Assembly: GCA_045539925.1 (NCBI GenBank)
Contig: JAZQGH010000195.1
Coordinates: 1-24,252, forward strand
Direction of reading: 5' to 3'
DNA: 24,252 bases
Source: SFWF01 sp045539925
GTDB taxonomy: Bacteria; Bacillota; Clostridia; Oscillospirales; Acutalibacteraceae
The position numbers and the translations under genes were made by a program. The notes under the pieces were generated by a model that was not told the origin of the DNA, made no database searches, and saw nothing but the letters and a program-made list of their open reading frames with translations. Of the stretch, positions 1 to 7,700 are shown in pieces. Numbering within the stretch: position 1 is the stretch's first letter; the number at the start of each line of letters is the position of its first letter.

Positions 1-40
1 CTGCGTTTGAAATACTATAGTGTAGAAGGCATTATCGGAC

Positions 41-131
41 GGGATTCGACTCGCGCACTGCGGTGCTTGGTCGTTCGCGGCTCTGACAGTCCACCGGACT
101 GTCATTCACTACCGCTCCTACTTCGAATCCC
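41..131. repeat. Hairpin element bounded by inverted tRNA T-arm-like ends
   Basis: GGGATTCGA at 41-49 and its exact reverse complement TCGAATCCC at 123-131 bound about 90 bp. Both ends look like the T-arm of a tRNA; compare GGGATTCGAACC inside the neighbouring tRNA-Glu. Inside is a 9-bp stem with a 3-base loop (84-92 with 96-104) and a small GCAC/GTGC hairpin (55-58 with 63-66). No tRNA can be folded here and there is no CCA end. It lies just past the terminator of the tRNA operon. It is probably a dispersed palindromic repeat or a tRNA-derived remnant; copy number in the genome is unknown. Confidence 0.4.
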
Positions 132-146
132 TGACACAAGATAATC

Positions 147-187
147 GAAAAATAAAAAGAAGAGATTCTAAACGAACCTCTTCTTTT
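147..187 (-). terminator. Intrinsic terminator of the tRNA operon
   Basis: Read on the minus strand, a 10-bp stem (178-187 with 155-164) with a 13-base loop is followed by a T-rich tract (154-147). It begins 7 bases after the CCA of tRNA-Glu, where a tRNA operon should end. Confidence 0.8.
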
Positions 188-193
188 CATTTT

Positions 194-269
194 TGGTGAC
201 CCGGACGGGATTCGAACCCGTGTTACCGCCGTGAAAGGGCGGTGTCTTAGGCCTCTTGACCACCGGGCC
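194..269 (-). tRNA. tRNA-Glu (anticodon TTC)
   Basis: The reverse complement folds as a full 76-nt cloverleaf: acceptor stem GGCCCGG/CCGGGTC, anticodon loop CTTTCAC giving TTC, T-arm GGGTTCGAATCCC, discriminator A and an encoded CCA at 194-196. It is the second gene of a two-tRNA operon, 3 bases downstream of tRNA-Met, and is followed directly by a terminator. Confidence 0.95.
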
Positions 270-272
270 TTA

Positions 273-349
273 TGGTGGCTGTAATTGGATTCGAACCAAT
301 GACACTCCGGGTATGAACCGAATGCTCTAGCCAACTGAGCTATACAGCC
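273..349 (-). tRNA. tRNA-Met, elongator (anticodon CAT)
   Basis: The reverse complement folds as a 77-nt cloverleaf: acceptor GGCTGTA/TACAGCC, D-arm GCTC...GAGC, anticodon stem TTCGG/CCGGA around TTCATAC, T-stem ATTGG/CCAAT, discriminator A and encoded CCA at 273-275. A CAT anticodon can also belong to initiator tRNA or to tRNA-Ile2. The fully paired first acceptor base pair argues against initiator. The TTCATAC loop favours elongator Met over Ile2, which usually has a CTCATAA loop. Confidence 0.92.
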
Positions 350-367
350 ATTTTGCATTGCTGATAT

Positions 368-396
368 ATTATAATTGCTGGACCACCTTTTGTCAA
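368..396 (-). promoter_or_regulatory. Consensus sigma-A promoter of the tRNA operon
   Basis: On the minus strand TTGACA (396-391) and TATAAT (373-368) are both perfect and separated by exactly 17 bp. The predicted start lies about 10 bases upstream of the first base of tRNA-Met. A perfect consensus fits a strongly expressed stable-RNA operon. Confidence 0.9.
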
Positions 397-442
397 CACT
401 TTTTTTAAAAAAATTTGGAAAAGTATAGTTTTACCCTTATTA

Positions 443-471
443 TTGACATATGCTCTGGTTTATATTAAAAT
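443..471 (+). promoter_or_regulatory. Possible sigma-A promoter facing right
   Basis: TTGACA (443-448), a 17-bp spacer and TAAAAT (466-471). It would give a leader of about 265 bases before the lipoprotein gene at 743, running straight through the DnaA-box-like cluster. In an AT-rich stretch this may be chance, so the assignment is tentative. Confidence 0.4.
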
Positions 472-527
472 AATTTTGCAGCCTGTTTTTGGGTGCCATA
501 ATGTTTTTGGGTTTTTCAACCTCTCTG

Positions 528-680
528 TGTGAATAACTGTGGATAACCTGTTGAAAAAAGTTAATAACTTTTGATAAAACGGGTTAAACCCTCAAAAAAC
601 CCCTTAAATTCGACATTTTTTTGCAGACCTTTAATTAACAGCTTTAAAAGTTATCCACTTTATTAACGGAGTTATTCACA
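528..680. other. oriC: Candidate replication origin: DnaA-box cluster with AT-rich centre
   Basis: Four 9-mers match or nearly match the DnaA box TTATCCACA: TGTGAATAA (528-536) and a perfect TGTGGATAA (538-546) in one orientation, TTATCCACT (651-659) and TTATTCACA (672-680) in the other. The two pairs face each other across about 100 AT-rich bases containing the palindromes 556-572 (AAAAGTTA, one base, TAACTTTT) and 581-591. The whole 400-742 gap has no gene. Genes point away on both sides: tRNAs leftwards, lipoprotein rightwards. This is what a bacterial oriC looks like, but dnaA and dnaN are not in the window, so it could instead be a DnaA-binding reservoir or regulatory cluster. Confidence 0.45.
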
Positions 681-742
681 ACCTACTGGTTGATGCGGTT
701 TACATAACAACACGAATTATTGTTACGGAGAAACAGTTTTTT

Positions 743-1669
743 ATGAAAATTATTAAATATTCTGCCTTAAAAATCACTGCAGTGGTTTTAGCGCTTCTGC
801 TTTCGGGCTGTAGTCTGCAGATAGGCGGCAGCGAGGACGCATATTCCAAAATCACAGACTTTGAGCCCCACATTTTCGAGTTTTCTGAGGGGGTTACCGC
901 CTACGGATATTACGACATCGGAAACTGCCGTAAGCTTAATGGGGATGTTTACACATTGGTTATTTTTCTCGATGACGATGTGAGCAGTTGGGATGACGAA
1001 GCAAGAAATACTTTTTATAATAAGCGGTTTTTCCCGTCTGTGGAGTATCTTAAAAAGGAAGCTGACCGCAGGAATGTAGACCTTAACCTTAAAAGCGGAC
1101 AGTACACCACCAAGCAGGATCTTATCAAGCCCCTCCGATATGACGGAATCGTGCAGCCTACGGCTGAAAAGATTATTGAAAATCTCGATATCTTCAATCA
1201 AACCGCACAGACTCTCGGCTTTCCCAATAAGGAGGTAATGCACGCTTTTTTGCAGCATAATACGGGGGTAGAGCAGATAGCCTACATACTTGCTCTTAAC
1301 AAATCGGGCAGAGCCTATGCCGTATCCGACAATCTTTATAACGATATAGACGCCATAGAGTTTGTGGTTGCCTTCTCCTCTAACGAAAACGGAAAGGACG
1401 ATGTCGGCTCCTCTATTCTTCACGAAATGCTGCACCTTTTCGGCGCTGCCGACCTTTACGACCCTACGGGAGAGTATCCTGAGCGCAAAAAACTTTGCAA
1501 AAAGCTTTATCCCAACGACATAATGATGAAATCTGCCACCAACCCGGATATGCTCGAAATAGGCAGACTTACCGAGTGTCTTATCGGATGGAGCGATTAT
1601 TTCCCACCCGAGTGCGACTGTCCCGAGTGGTGGCAAACCACTGCACAGGATCACGCACACAGAAAGTAG
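743..1669 (+). CDS. Secreted lipoprotein with metzincin-like zinc peptidase motif
   Basis: 308 residues. A type II signal peptide is clear: basic start, hydrophobic core and lipobox LSGC with the lipidated cysteine at residue 23, so the mature protein is anchored outside the membrane. HEMLHLFGAAD at 227-237 fits the zinc motif HExxHxxGxxD, giving H227, H231 and D237 as ligands and E228 as catalytic base. PNDIMM at 257-262 could be the methionine turn. Together these suggest a surface metallopeptidase of the metzincin type. The family is not otherwise recognised and the substrate is unknown. The ATG follows a modest GGAG about 12 bases upstream. The stop codon abuts the left inverted repeat of the 1670-2076 element. 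No partner gene is in the same direction, so it is probably monocistronic. Confidence 0.8.
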   Translation: MKIIKYSALKITAVVLALLLSGCSLQIGGSEDAYSKITDFEPHIFEFSEGVTAYGYYDIGNCRKLNGDVYTLVIFLDDDVSSWDDEARNTFYNKRFFPSVEYLKKEADRRNVDLNLKSGQYTTKQDLIKPLRYDGIVQPTAEKIIENLDIFNQTAQTLGFPNKEVMHAFLQHNTGVEQIAYILALNKSGRAYAVSDNLYNDIDAIEFVVAFSSNENGKDDVGSSILHEMLHLFGAADLYDPTGEYPERKKLCKKLYPNDIMMKSATNPDMLEIGRLTECLIGWSDYFPPECDCPEWWQTTAQDHAHRK

Positions 1670-2076
1670 ATAAAAAATACGGCTAGGCTTAGCGTGATAC
1701 TCTTAACGGAGTATCACGCAACTCTATTCGCCTGACGGCGAGTTATATTGCTTCGCAGTGATATTATGCTACGCATAGTGATATTGTCCTGCGGACAGTT
1801 TATGGCGAATAGAATATCACGAAACCGATAAGTTTCATATCACTTTCGCAAAGCGAAAATATCACGCTGACTTTAGTCAGCATATCACTTATCAGACAAA
1901 AAGAAAGAGAAGACTCGTTATGATACGAATCTTCTCTTTTCTGTTGCTCTGTGGGTTTGGGCTACTGCCCAAGTGCATTTGTACTTACAAATGCGATGCT
2001 GGTTCTTAGCTGAATTTAAAAGAATTCTATTTTCTCCGATAAGAACAACGCACTTTTGCCTAGCCGTATTTTTTAT
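1670..2076. mobile_element. MITE-like 407-bp element with 19-bp terminal inverted repeats
   Basis: ATAAAAAATACGGCTAGGC at 1670-1688 is the exact reverse complement of 2058-2076. Between them is no gene but many hairpins: an 11-bp stem at 1692-1702/1709-1719, an arm 1723-1732 paired with 1804-1813 enclosing small hairpins separated by GTGATAT (1758, 1778), then three hairpins separated by ATATCAC (1814, 1837, 1859, 1882), and a terminator-like hairpin at 1904-1939. The ends directly abut the stop codon of the lipoprotein gene on the left and overlap the TAA of the kinase gene on the right. A TA dinucleotide lies at both ends, which would fit TA-target (IS630/mariner-type) transposition, but this is inference. 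No transposase is present. Confidence 0.55.
1904..1939. terminator. Bidirectional terminator-like hairpin between convergent genes
   Basis: A 10-bp stem AAAGAGAAGA (1904-1913) with TCTTCTCTTT (1930-1939), with A-rich and T-rich flanks. It lies between the convergent lipoprotein and kinase genes and could end both transcripts. The T-run is short, so efficiency is uncertain. The arm resembles the terminator stem of the tRNA operon. Confidence 0.5.
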
Positions 2077-3392
2077 ACTGAATTTTTCATAAGCATAACC
2101 GAAAGTCGAAAAACACCGTCGGCAGCTTCTATCTTAATATCTCCATCGTATTTTTTGACAATAACATTTATTGACGTCATACCTACGCCCGTAGAGGCAA
2201 AGCCTCTTTTTTTGGAAAGATATTCTCCTTTGATTCGGCGCGTCTCACCGTCATAGCTGTTATCAAAGGTCATATAAATTCTATCCCCGTCCTCAATAGC
2301 GCTAATGGAAATAAAACGCCTTTCAGGGGGGAGAGCGGAAGAAGCTTCTATTGCATTTTCCACCGTATTTCCAAGGAGTACGCAAAGGTCGGAATCTGCA
2401 ATACCTACCTTATTGTTTATGCGGAAGTTTACCTTAATAGGAATTCCCAGCTCTTTAGCCTTGTGAATATAGTGGTCAAGAACGGCATTTGCGGCATAGT
2501 TTTCGCATATCTGAATACGGGATTCAAGCGGCAGGTGACCGACGATGTCGGCAATGTATTCGCTTAGCTTATCGTAATCCTTATCTTTAACCATTGACTG
2601 AATAGCCGAAAGATGATGCCTTAAGTCATGACGGGCGGCGCGAGTCAGCTCAATGCTTTCCACAAGGTCAAGATATTGCTGCTCCTGTAGGGAAAGCAGA
2701 AGCTCGTTGCGTTCATTTAAGTCCTGAAGGTGTATTCTCAGCTCATATCGTGCGGCAAGGAAGAAAAGAAGCCAGCAAACAGCTACAGAGCCCACCCATA
2801 AAACTACTCTTCCAAGCACATCCGCAAAGGTGATGGTCGAGTCGTAGAGGTCGCTTACAAGAATAAGCTCAGATAACGCTGCCGAAAAGGGAATAGGCCA
2901 TAAATAGTGCCAAACGGTGCTGTCCGTAATGCGGTCGGCTTCTTTGCCGATTTTTGCCCACATCCATATAAGAAAGGGATAAAGAGTTATGATAATAATA
3001 AACCTTATAATGCTGCTTAGCATAAATTGAGGAGTCTGGACGGGAATAAACTGCCTTATATATACCGAAATCACTGAAATTCCCACAGAAAAGGTTATTA
3101 CAAGAGAAAAAACAAAGGTTGCCTTGGCTTTTGCCTGCTTTGTCGATATGAGCATAATGGCAAAGAGAATTACTATATTCAGAAGTCTGACAAGCTGAAA
3201 CAGGTCCTCTCCGACCGAGGGAAGCAGTGTGAGACAAAAGGAAAAGCAGGAGACAGCAACCGATGCAGCCAACCATACGATAAACGGGCATTTATAAGAG
3301 AAACGCAACTGCTTTTTGACGGGTACAAACACAAAGTATGTAAAGGGCACCGTATCAAGAAGCAGGGAAACAAGCAGCCAAATGTTAAACAT
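2073..3392 (-). CDS. AgrC-like sensor histidine kinase (GHKL ATPase)
   Basis: 439 residues. The first roughly 215 residues hold about six hydrophobic membrane segments, as in peptide-sensing AgrC/ComD-type kinases. The dimerisation helix contains HDLRHH at 255-260 with the probable phospho-acceptor H255. The ATP-binding domain follows: N-box LGNTVENAIEA (340-350) and G-box GFASTGVGMTSI (397-408). It would phosphorylate the LytTR regulator encoded 3 bp upstream in the same operon. No agrD-like peptide or agrB-like processing gene is visible in the window, so the signal is unknown. Its TAA stop overlaps the right inverted repeat of the 1670-2076 element. Confidence 0.88.
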   Translation of the reverse strand: MFNIWLLVSLLLDTVPFTYFVFVPVKKQLRFSYKCPFIVWLAASVAVSCFSFCLTLLPSVGEDLFQLVRLLNIVILFAIMLISTKQAKAKATFVFSLVITFSVGISVISVYIRQFIPVQTPQFMLSSIIRFIIIITLYPFLIWMWAKIGKEADRITDSTVWHYLWPIPFSAALSELILVSDLYDSTITFADVLGRVVLWVGSVAVCWLLFFLAARYELRIHLQDLNERNELLLSLQEQQYLDLVESIELTRAARHDLRHHLSAIQSMVKDKDYDKLSEYIADIVGHLPLESRIQICENYAANAVLDHYIHKAKELGIPIKVNFRINNKVGIADSDLCVLLGNTVENAIEASSALPPERRFISISAIEDGDRIYMTFDNSYDGETRRIKGEYLSKKRGFASTGVGMTSINVIVKKYDGDIKIEAADGVFRLSVMLMKNSV

Positions 3393-3395
3393 CGC

Positions 3396-4118
3396 TTAAG
3401 ACCCCCTTGCGGTTTTCCAGAACCAGTCGTTTACCGTCTGCTGGAGTTTTTTCTTATCTCGGCTTGGCAGAGGTACTAAAGAACCGTCCTTCATAAGCAG
3501 ACCGTCCTCGGTAAAGCGGGAGATAAGATTCATATTGACAATATAACATCTGCCAACCTTTAAAAAAGAGGGCTCTAGGCTAAGGTCGGCTTCAAATTCG
3601 CCTATCTTTTTATATGTTGGGTAACTGCCCTGATCGGTATGTACCGAACAGGCTCTTCCTGAGGTCTCAATATAATGAATTTTACGCAGGGGAATGGTGT
3701 AGTCGATACGCTCCGAAACAAAGCTCAGTCCCTTCTGGCTTTTTTGCATGTGCTGTCTTGCGCGCCAGATTGCATCGAGAAAATCTTCATAAGAGTAGGG
3801 CTTAACAAGATAACCGTCGGCCTTAAGCTTATAGCTTTCCGCTGCGTGGTCGATTGAGGTGGTGCAGAAAATTACACTTCCCTCATAGCCCTTGGCTTTA
3901 AGCTCTGCGGCGACCTGAGTGCCGGTGAGCCCGTCCATATAAATGTCGAGAAAAATAACGTCGGGGGGAGTTATGGTTCCGTATACGCGAAGAAGGTCCT
4001 CTCCGCTTTGGTATTCTGTTATCTGAAGCTCTAAATTGTCGTCTTTTTCAAGGCGGCGGATGTAATCTTTCAGCCGATTGCGTTCTTCAGCAATGTCATC
4101 ACAGATAACTATCCTCAA
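3396..4118 (-). CDS. LytTR-family response regulator (AgrA-like)
   Basis: 240 residues. The receiver domain has the acidic pair D7/D8, phospho-acceptor D58 in FLDIY and conserved K106 in LVKP. From about 135 to 235 lies a LytTR DNA-binding domain (PLRKIHYIETSGR, then FLKVGRCYIVNMNLI). The start is TTG at 4118, chosen because MRIVICDD is the normal beginning of this family and an in-frame stop lies just upstream; a long Shine-Dalgarno (AGAAAGGCGATGACCT) precedes it. An out-of-frame ATG inside that site opens a 9-codon frame that overlaps the start, possibly meaningless. It is first in an operon with the GHKL kinase and divergent from the adhesin operon, its likely target. Confidence 0.9.
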   Translation of the reverse strand: MRIVICDDIAEERNRLKDYIRRLEKDDNLELQITEYQSGEDLLRVYGTITPPDVIFLDIYMDGLTGTQVAAELKAKGYEGSVIFCTTSIDHAAESYKLKADGYLVKPYSYEDFLDAIWRARQHMQKSQKGLSFVSERIDYTIPLRKIHYIETSGRACSVHTDQGSYPTYKKIGEFEADLSLEPSFLKVGRCYIVNMNLISRFTEDGLLMKDGSLVPLPSRDKKKLQQTVNDWFWKTARGS

Positions 4119-4154
4119 AACAGGTCATCGCCTTTCTAATTTATTATATATTAT

Positions 4155-4183
4155 ATAATACTATTTTAATTTTAATATTTCAA
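4155..4183 (-). promoter_or_regulatory. Promoter of the LytTR regulator-kinase operon
   Basis: On the minus strand TTGAAA (4183-4178), 17-bp spacer, TATTAT (4160-4155), about 37 bases upstream of the TTG start. Other TATAAT-like hexamers overlap in this AT-rich stretch, so the exact -10 is uncertain. Confidence 0.6.
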
Positions 4184-4225
4184 GGGGAAGTTACAGGGGC
4201 GGCGTCGTAAAATATCAACTAAACT

Positions 4226-4258
4226 ACATTTCGCACAAAAAAATTGCATTTCACACAA
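4226..4258 (+). promoter_or_regulatory. Tandem direct repeat, probable LytTR regulator binding site
   Basis: CATTTCGCACAA (4227-4238) and CATTTCACACAA (4247-4258) differ at one base and start exactly 20 bp apart. LytTR-domain regulators bind pairs of direct repeats spaced about two helical turns apart, just upstream of the -35. The pair ends 10 bp before a weak -35 of the adhesin operon and lies between the divergent promoters. Confidence 0.6.
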
Positions 4259-4268
4259 GGTTTGGAAT

Positions 4269-4297
4269 TTTTGGAAATTTTTTTGGTATATTATAAT
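4269..4297 (+). promoter_or_regulatory. Promoter of the receiver-adhesin operon, weak -35
   Basis: Perfect -10 TATAAT at 4292-4297; the matching -35 position (4269-4274, TTTTGG) is poor. A good -10 with a poor -35 next to the direct repeats suggests dependence on an activator. The start codon at 4326 follows within about 30 bases. Confidence 0.6.
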
Positions 4298-4325
4298 CAA
4301 AGAATAATGAGAAAGGCGGTGACCT

Positions 4326-4688
4326 ATGTATGTAGCAGTTTTATCGTCCGATAAACTCAGGGCGAAGCGGCTGGGAGATAAAATTCTAGATACTTGTTTA
4401 AGTAACGGCTGCTACAGTACATTCATTCACTTCACGGCAGACAAAAGCTTTCTCGATGAACTGGAAAAGCTGGATGTAGGCACTGTCGTGCTGACAGCAG
4501 ACAGTCATGAGGAGCTGAAGTTGGCAAAAACTATAACAGAATTAAAGCCAAAGGTCAAACTTATACTCCTAGGCTCCGACAGTGTGGCAGTAGAGGGTTA
4601 CTCGTTAAGTGCCCACTACTGTGCAGCGGCAGAACCACAGCAGGAGGACCTTAAGCGGATTGCAGATGTGATATTCCCCGTAACATAA
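4326..4688 (+). CDS. Stand-alone degenerate receiver (pseudo-receiver) protein
   Basis: 120 residues, the size of one receiver domain and no output domain. The pattern of alternating strands and helices fits a CheY-like fold, and VAVEGYSLSAHYCAAAEP aligns in character with the C-terminal part of LytTR-type receivers, which usually reads like AVEGYEVGAFDYLLKP. The functional residues are missing: LTADSH stands where LDIYMPG with the phospho-acceptor Asp is expected, and E replaces the conserved Lys. It therefore should not be phosphorylated. It has a near-complete Shine-Dalgarno (AAAGGCGGTGACCT) and is 16 bp upstream of the adhesin gene in the same operon. A role as a phosphorylation-independent partner of the divergent kinase-regulator pair is inference; a hypothetical protein of another fold is possible. 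Confidence 0.7.
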   Translation: MYVAVLSSDKLRAKRLGDKILDTCLSNGCYSTFIHFTADKSFLDELEKLDVGTVVLTADSHEELKLAKTITELKPKVKLILLGSDSVAVEGYSLSAHYCAAAEPQQEDLKRIADVIFPVT

Positions 4689-4704
4689 GAAAGGAAGAAC
4701 TTAA

Positions 4705-7700
4705 ATGACCATTAAAAACAACCTTGTAAAAAGAATACTTGCAGTATTCCTTGCAGTTGCAGTTTTCGCAGTTACGCTGCCGCTGTCAGGATTTGTAGCA
4801 GGAGCTGCAACCTCCGACAGTTACTATAACCGTGTAACAGACGCAAATACTATGGACCTGTGGAAGGAATACTTCGACCTTGAAGATCTGACCACTGCAA
4901 ACGCAGGCGGTGTCTGGACCGACAAATCGGTATTCACAAATGCAGACGCCTTTTCCGACAGCGGACTTCAGATGATAGATAGCGGTAAAAACTTTTTGAC
5001 CGCCCTTTCGGCTCTTTCCGCTAATAAGGAGATAGTAGGTTATTCTACCGTTCCCACCGATACCGTGTTTATTCTCGACCTTTCAAACTCTATGTCGAGC
5101 AGCTCGGTAACCGATCTGGTAGACGCAACCAATCAGGCAATTGCTAAACTGCAGAATATGAACAATAATAACCGCGTGGGTGTTGTGCTTTATTCGGGCG
5201 CAAGTGCAGACAGAACCTACGATAACGCGGTTGCCCGTCTTATGCCCATCGACCGTTATACCACAACCAACCGAGACGGCAAATTTATTGAATATAACAG
5301 CGGTACAGTTCGTCTTGTAAGGAGCGGAAACAGGGTGCAGGTAAGCGGCTCCAACGGAGCAGTAACCTCCGAGTCCAAGGCTCATAGCGGTGCTACCTAC
5401 ATTCAGGCAGGACTTTGGGAAGCCTGGCAGATGTTCAGCGAGATTCCCGATAGCGATATTGTTATCGGCGATAATAACTGGCAGTCAGACAAGGGAAGAA
5501 TGCCTATAGTTGTTCTTATGTCGGACGGTGCCCCCACCCTCGGAACAAGCCATTATGATGATGTCGAAAACTCCTTCTATGGCAGTGGCAACCAAAACAA
5601 AACAAAAGCCAACGTGGGAATCGGTAACGATAGCAACATCACCGTAGGACAGGGCTTCTTGGTTCAGCTAACCGCGTCCTATATCAAAAACAGCATAGAA
5701 AACAAATATAAGGTACACGAAGAGAACGGCGCAGGCAGAAGCCTTTTCTACACCCTTGGCTTTAACATAAACAGTCTCGGCAGCACTTCGAGAACTGTTG
5801 CAACCAGCGTTCTTAATCCCGATTCCACCACCGCTACTGACAGTCTGTGGAACACCTATAACAGACTTAGCGGCGACAACACAATGTCGGTAACGGCAGG
5901 CGGACGCAACGGCGGCACCACCACCGTCGCCGTCAGCAAAAACTCCTATGCAACCTCTAAATACTATGTAGACGAATATTTCTCGGCTTCGGGCGACGGA
6001 CTGACAGATGCCTTTGAGGATATAGTAGAAGAAATTATACTCCAGTCCCGCTACTATCCCACCCACCTAGAGGGTGGCAGCCCCGACTTTGCGGGTTATG
6101 TAGAATTTACCGACGAGCTTGGCGAATATATGGAAGTAAAGCATATAAACGGTATTCTCCTCGGGGACACTCTCTTCGACGGACATATGATGGCTTCCAA
6201 GCTTAACGACCGCGATGAAGACGGTCTCGGTTCGGTAGAAAGCCCCACTGTACTGGGTGACGAGTTTATCCGTGCGGTTAAAACCCGCCTCGGAATAAGC
6301 GATACCGTCGAAGCACAGACCCTTGTAGCTGAAGCATATAAGACAGAACAGATATGCTATGTTACCGATAATAGAGGAAATGTTATAAAATGGTCCAACT
6401 ACATCGGCTGGTTTGCCGACGCAGAGGGCAAATATGTAGGACATTGGAATGAGAATCCCGCACAGGCGGTTCCCGCAGGAGCAGTCTACAGGGTAAAATC
6501 CTACGGCTTCCTTGGAGAGACCACAGGCAGCATCAAAAACTCTGATATGATGTATATGTCTGTTCAGGTAAAGACCGATATCGCAACAGGCAAAGAGACC
6601 GTATCCTGGAAAATACCTGCCGCTCTTGTTCCTATGGTCACCTATCTTATAGAGGTTGACGGTACAAGTGTAGACAAGGCTACAAATGTACGTATGAGCG
6701 TTGAGGACAAAAATGTAGAGCCTATCCGTCTTGTATACGAAACAGGTCTCCGCTCCGACCTTAACGAGTTCAATATTACCCGCATTCAGGATGCAGAGCA
6801 TATAGCAAGTGATGGATATACCCGAGTTTTCTGGAACAACTACTTTAACATCGATGCCGAATCTCACGACCAGCACATCACTGCTATGTCGGAGTTTACA
6901 CCCAATAAGGAAAACGAGCGTTTCTACTATACCTTCGATTCTGCAGTTCATAAAAAGGTCGGAGAAGATTATGAGATAGTCTCTCAGGCAGAGGGTCTCG
7001 ACCCTGAAAATAAAACCTATTATCACCGCCGCTACATTTTCACAGATGATTCCGACATTCCGGTTTTCTTCTATGAGCAAATGTCAAAGGCTTCGGTACA
7101 GGCGGCTCTTACTAACGGCTTTAAGAGTGATTTTGAAAGCCTTGAGCACAATACAGTAGGTGCATGGGTAGTACCTGCGGGAACCCCCGCCCGTGAGCTC
7201 CAGATGTACGACAGGGAGAAGACCGAAAACACCACAAATTCGGCAGAAATGATCTTCCATCCGTATCTGAGTGAGCATAACAATCTGGTTTATGTTGATA
7301 TGAACCTTGGTAATAACGGACTTCTCGCTGTAACCCCAGCAACAGGCATCAAAATTTCCAAAACCGTAGATATTTTTGAAGAGGGCACATCAGATACCTT
7401 TAAATTCCGTATTACCGCCACTGAGAGCGGCACCTTCGACAGCTGGATAACTGCACTTGATGCAACCCCGTCGGGCGAGGGCACACCGATAACCCTCAGA
7501 AACGGTGTTTACGAGTTCGAGATGAGCAAGGACCAGACCTTCTGGCTTTCGGGACTTTCTGCAAACACTGAATATACTGTTGAAGAAATTTCGGATAATG
7601 GCGATTATAAGATAAAATCTGTTCATGTTAACGGAGTTTCCACAGGAAAGGCTGCAGTAGGCACAGTAACACAGTATCACATAGATGATATAGACTTTGT

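Noticed and set aside
32..358. 108-codon minus-strand frame over the tRNA region
   Set aside because: It reads straight through two complete tRNA genes and the terminator; a chance frame.
788..1660. 290-codon minus-strand frame inside the lipoprotein gene
   Set aside because: The plus-strand frame has a lipobox and a zinc motif; the minus frame has no recognisable features and is a codon-bias shadow.
1723..1888. CRISPR array
   Set aside because: The constant units are only 7 bp, the intervening sequences are about 15 bp and each is a perfect hairpin, and there are no cas genes.
4088..4130. 9-codon frame MTCFEDSYL overlapping the regulator start
   Set aside because: Its ATG lies inside the Shine-Dalgarno of the regulator; there is no evidence that it is translated.
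2073..4325. Complete agr quorum-sensing locus
   Set aside because: Kinase and regulator are agr-like, but no AgrB-like membrane protease or AgrD-like peptide frame is visible nearby, so I do not name the genes agrC/agrA.
6067..7080. 337-codon minus-strand frame inside the adhesin gene, and other antisense frames there
   Set aside because: All lie within an unbroken 2107-codon frame with clear domains; they follow from its codon bias.
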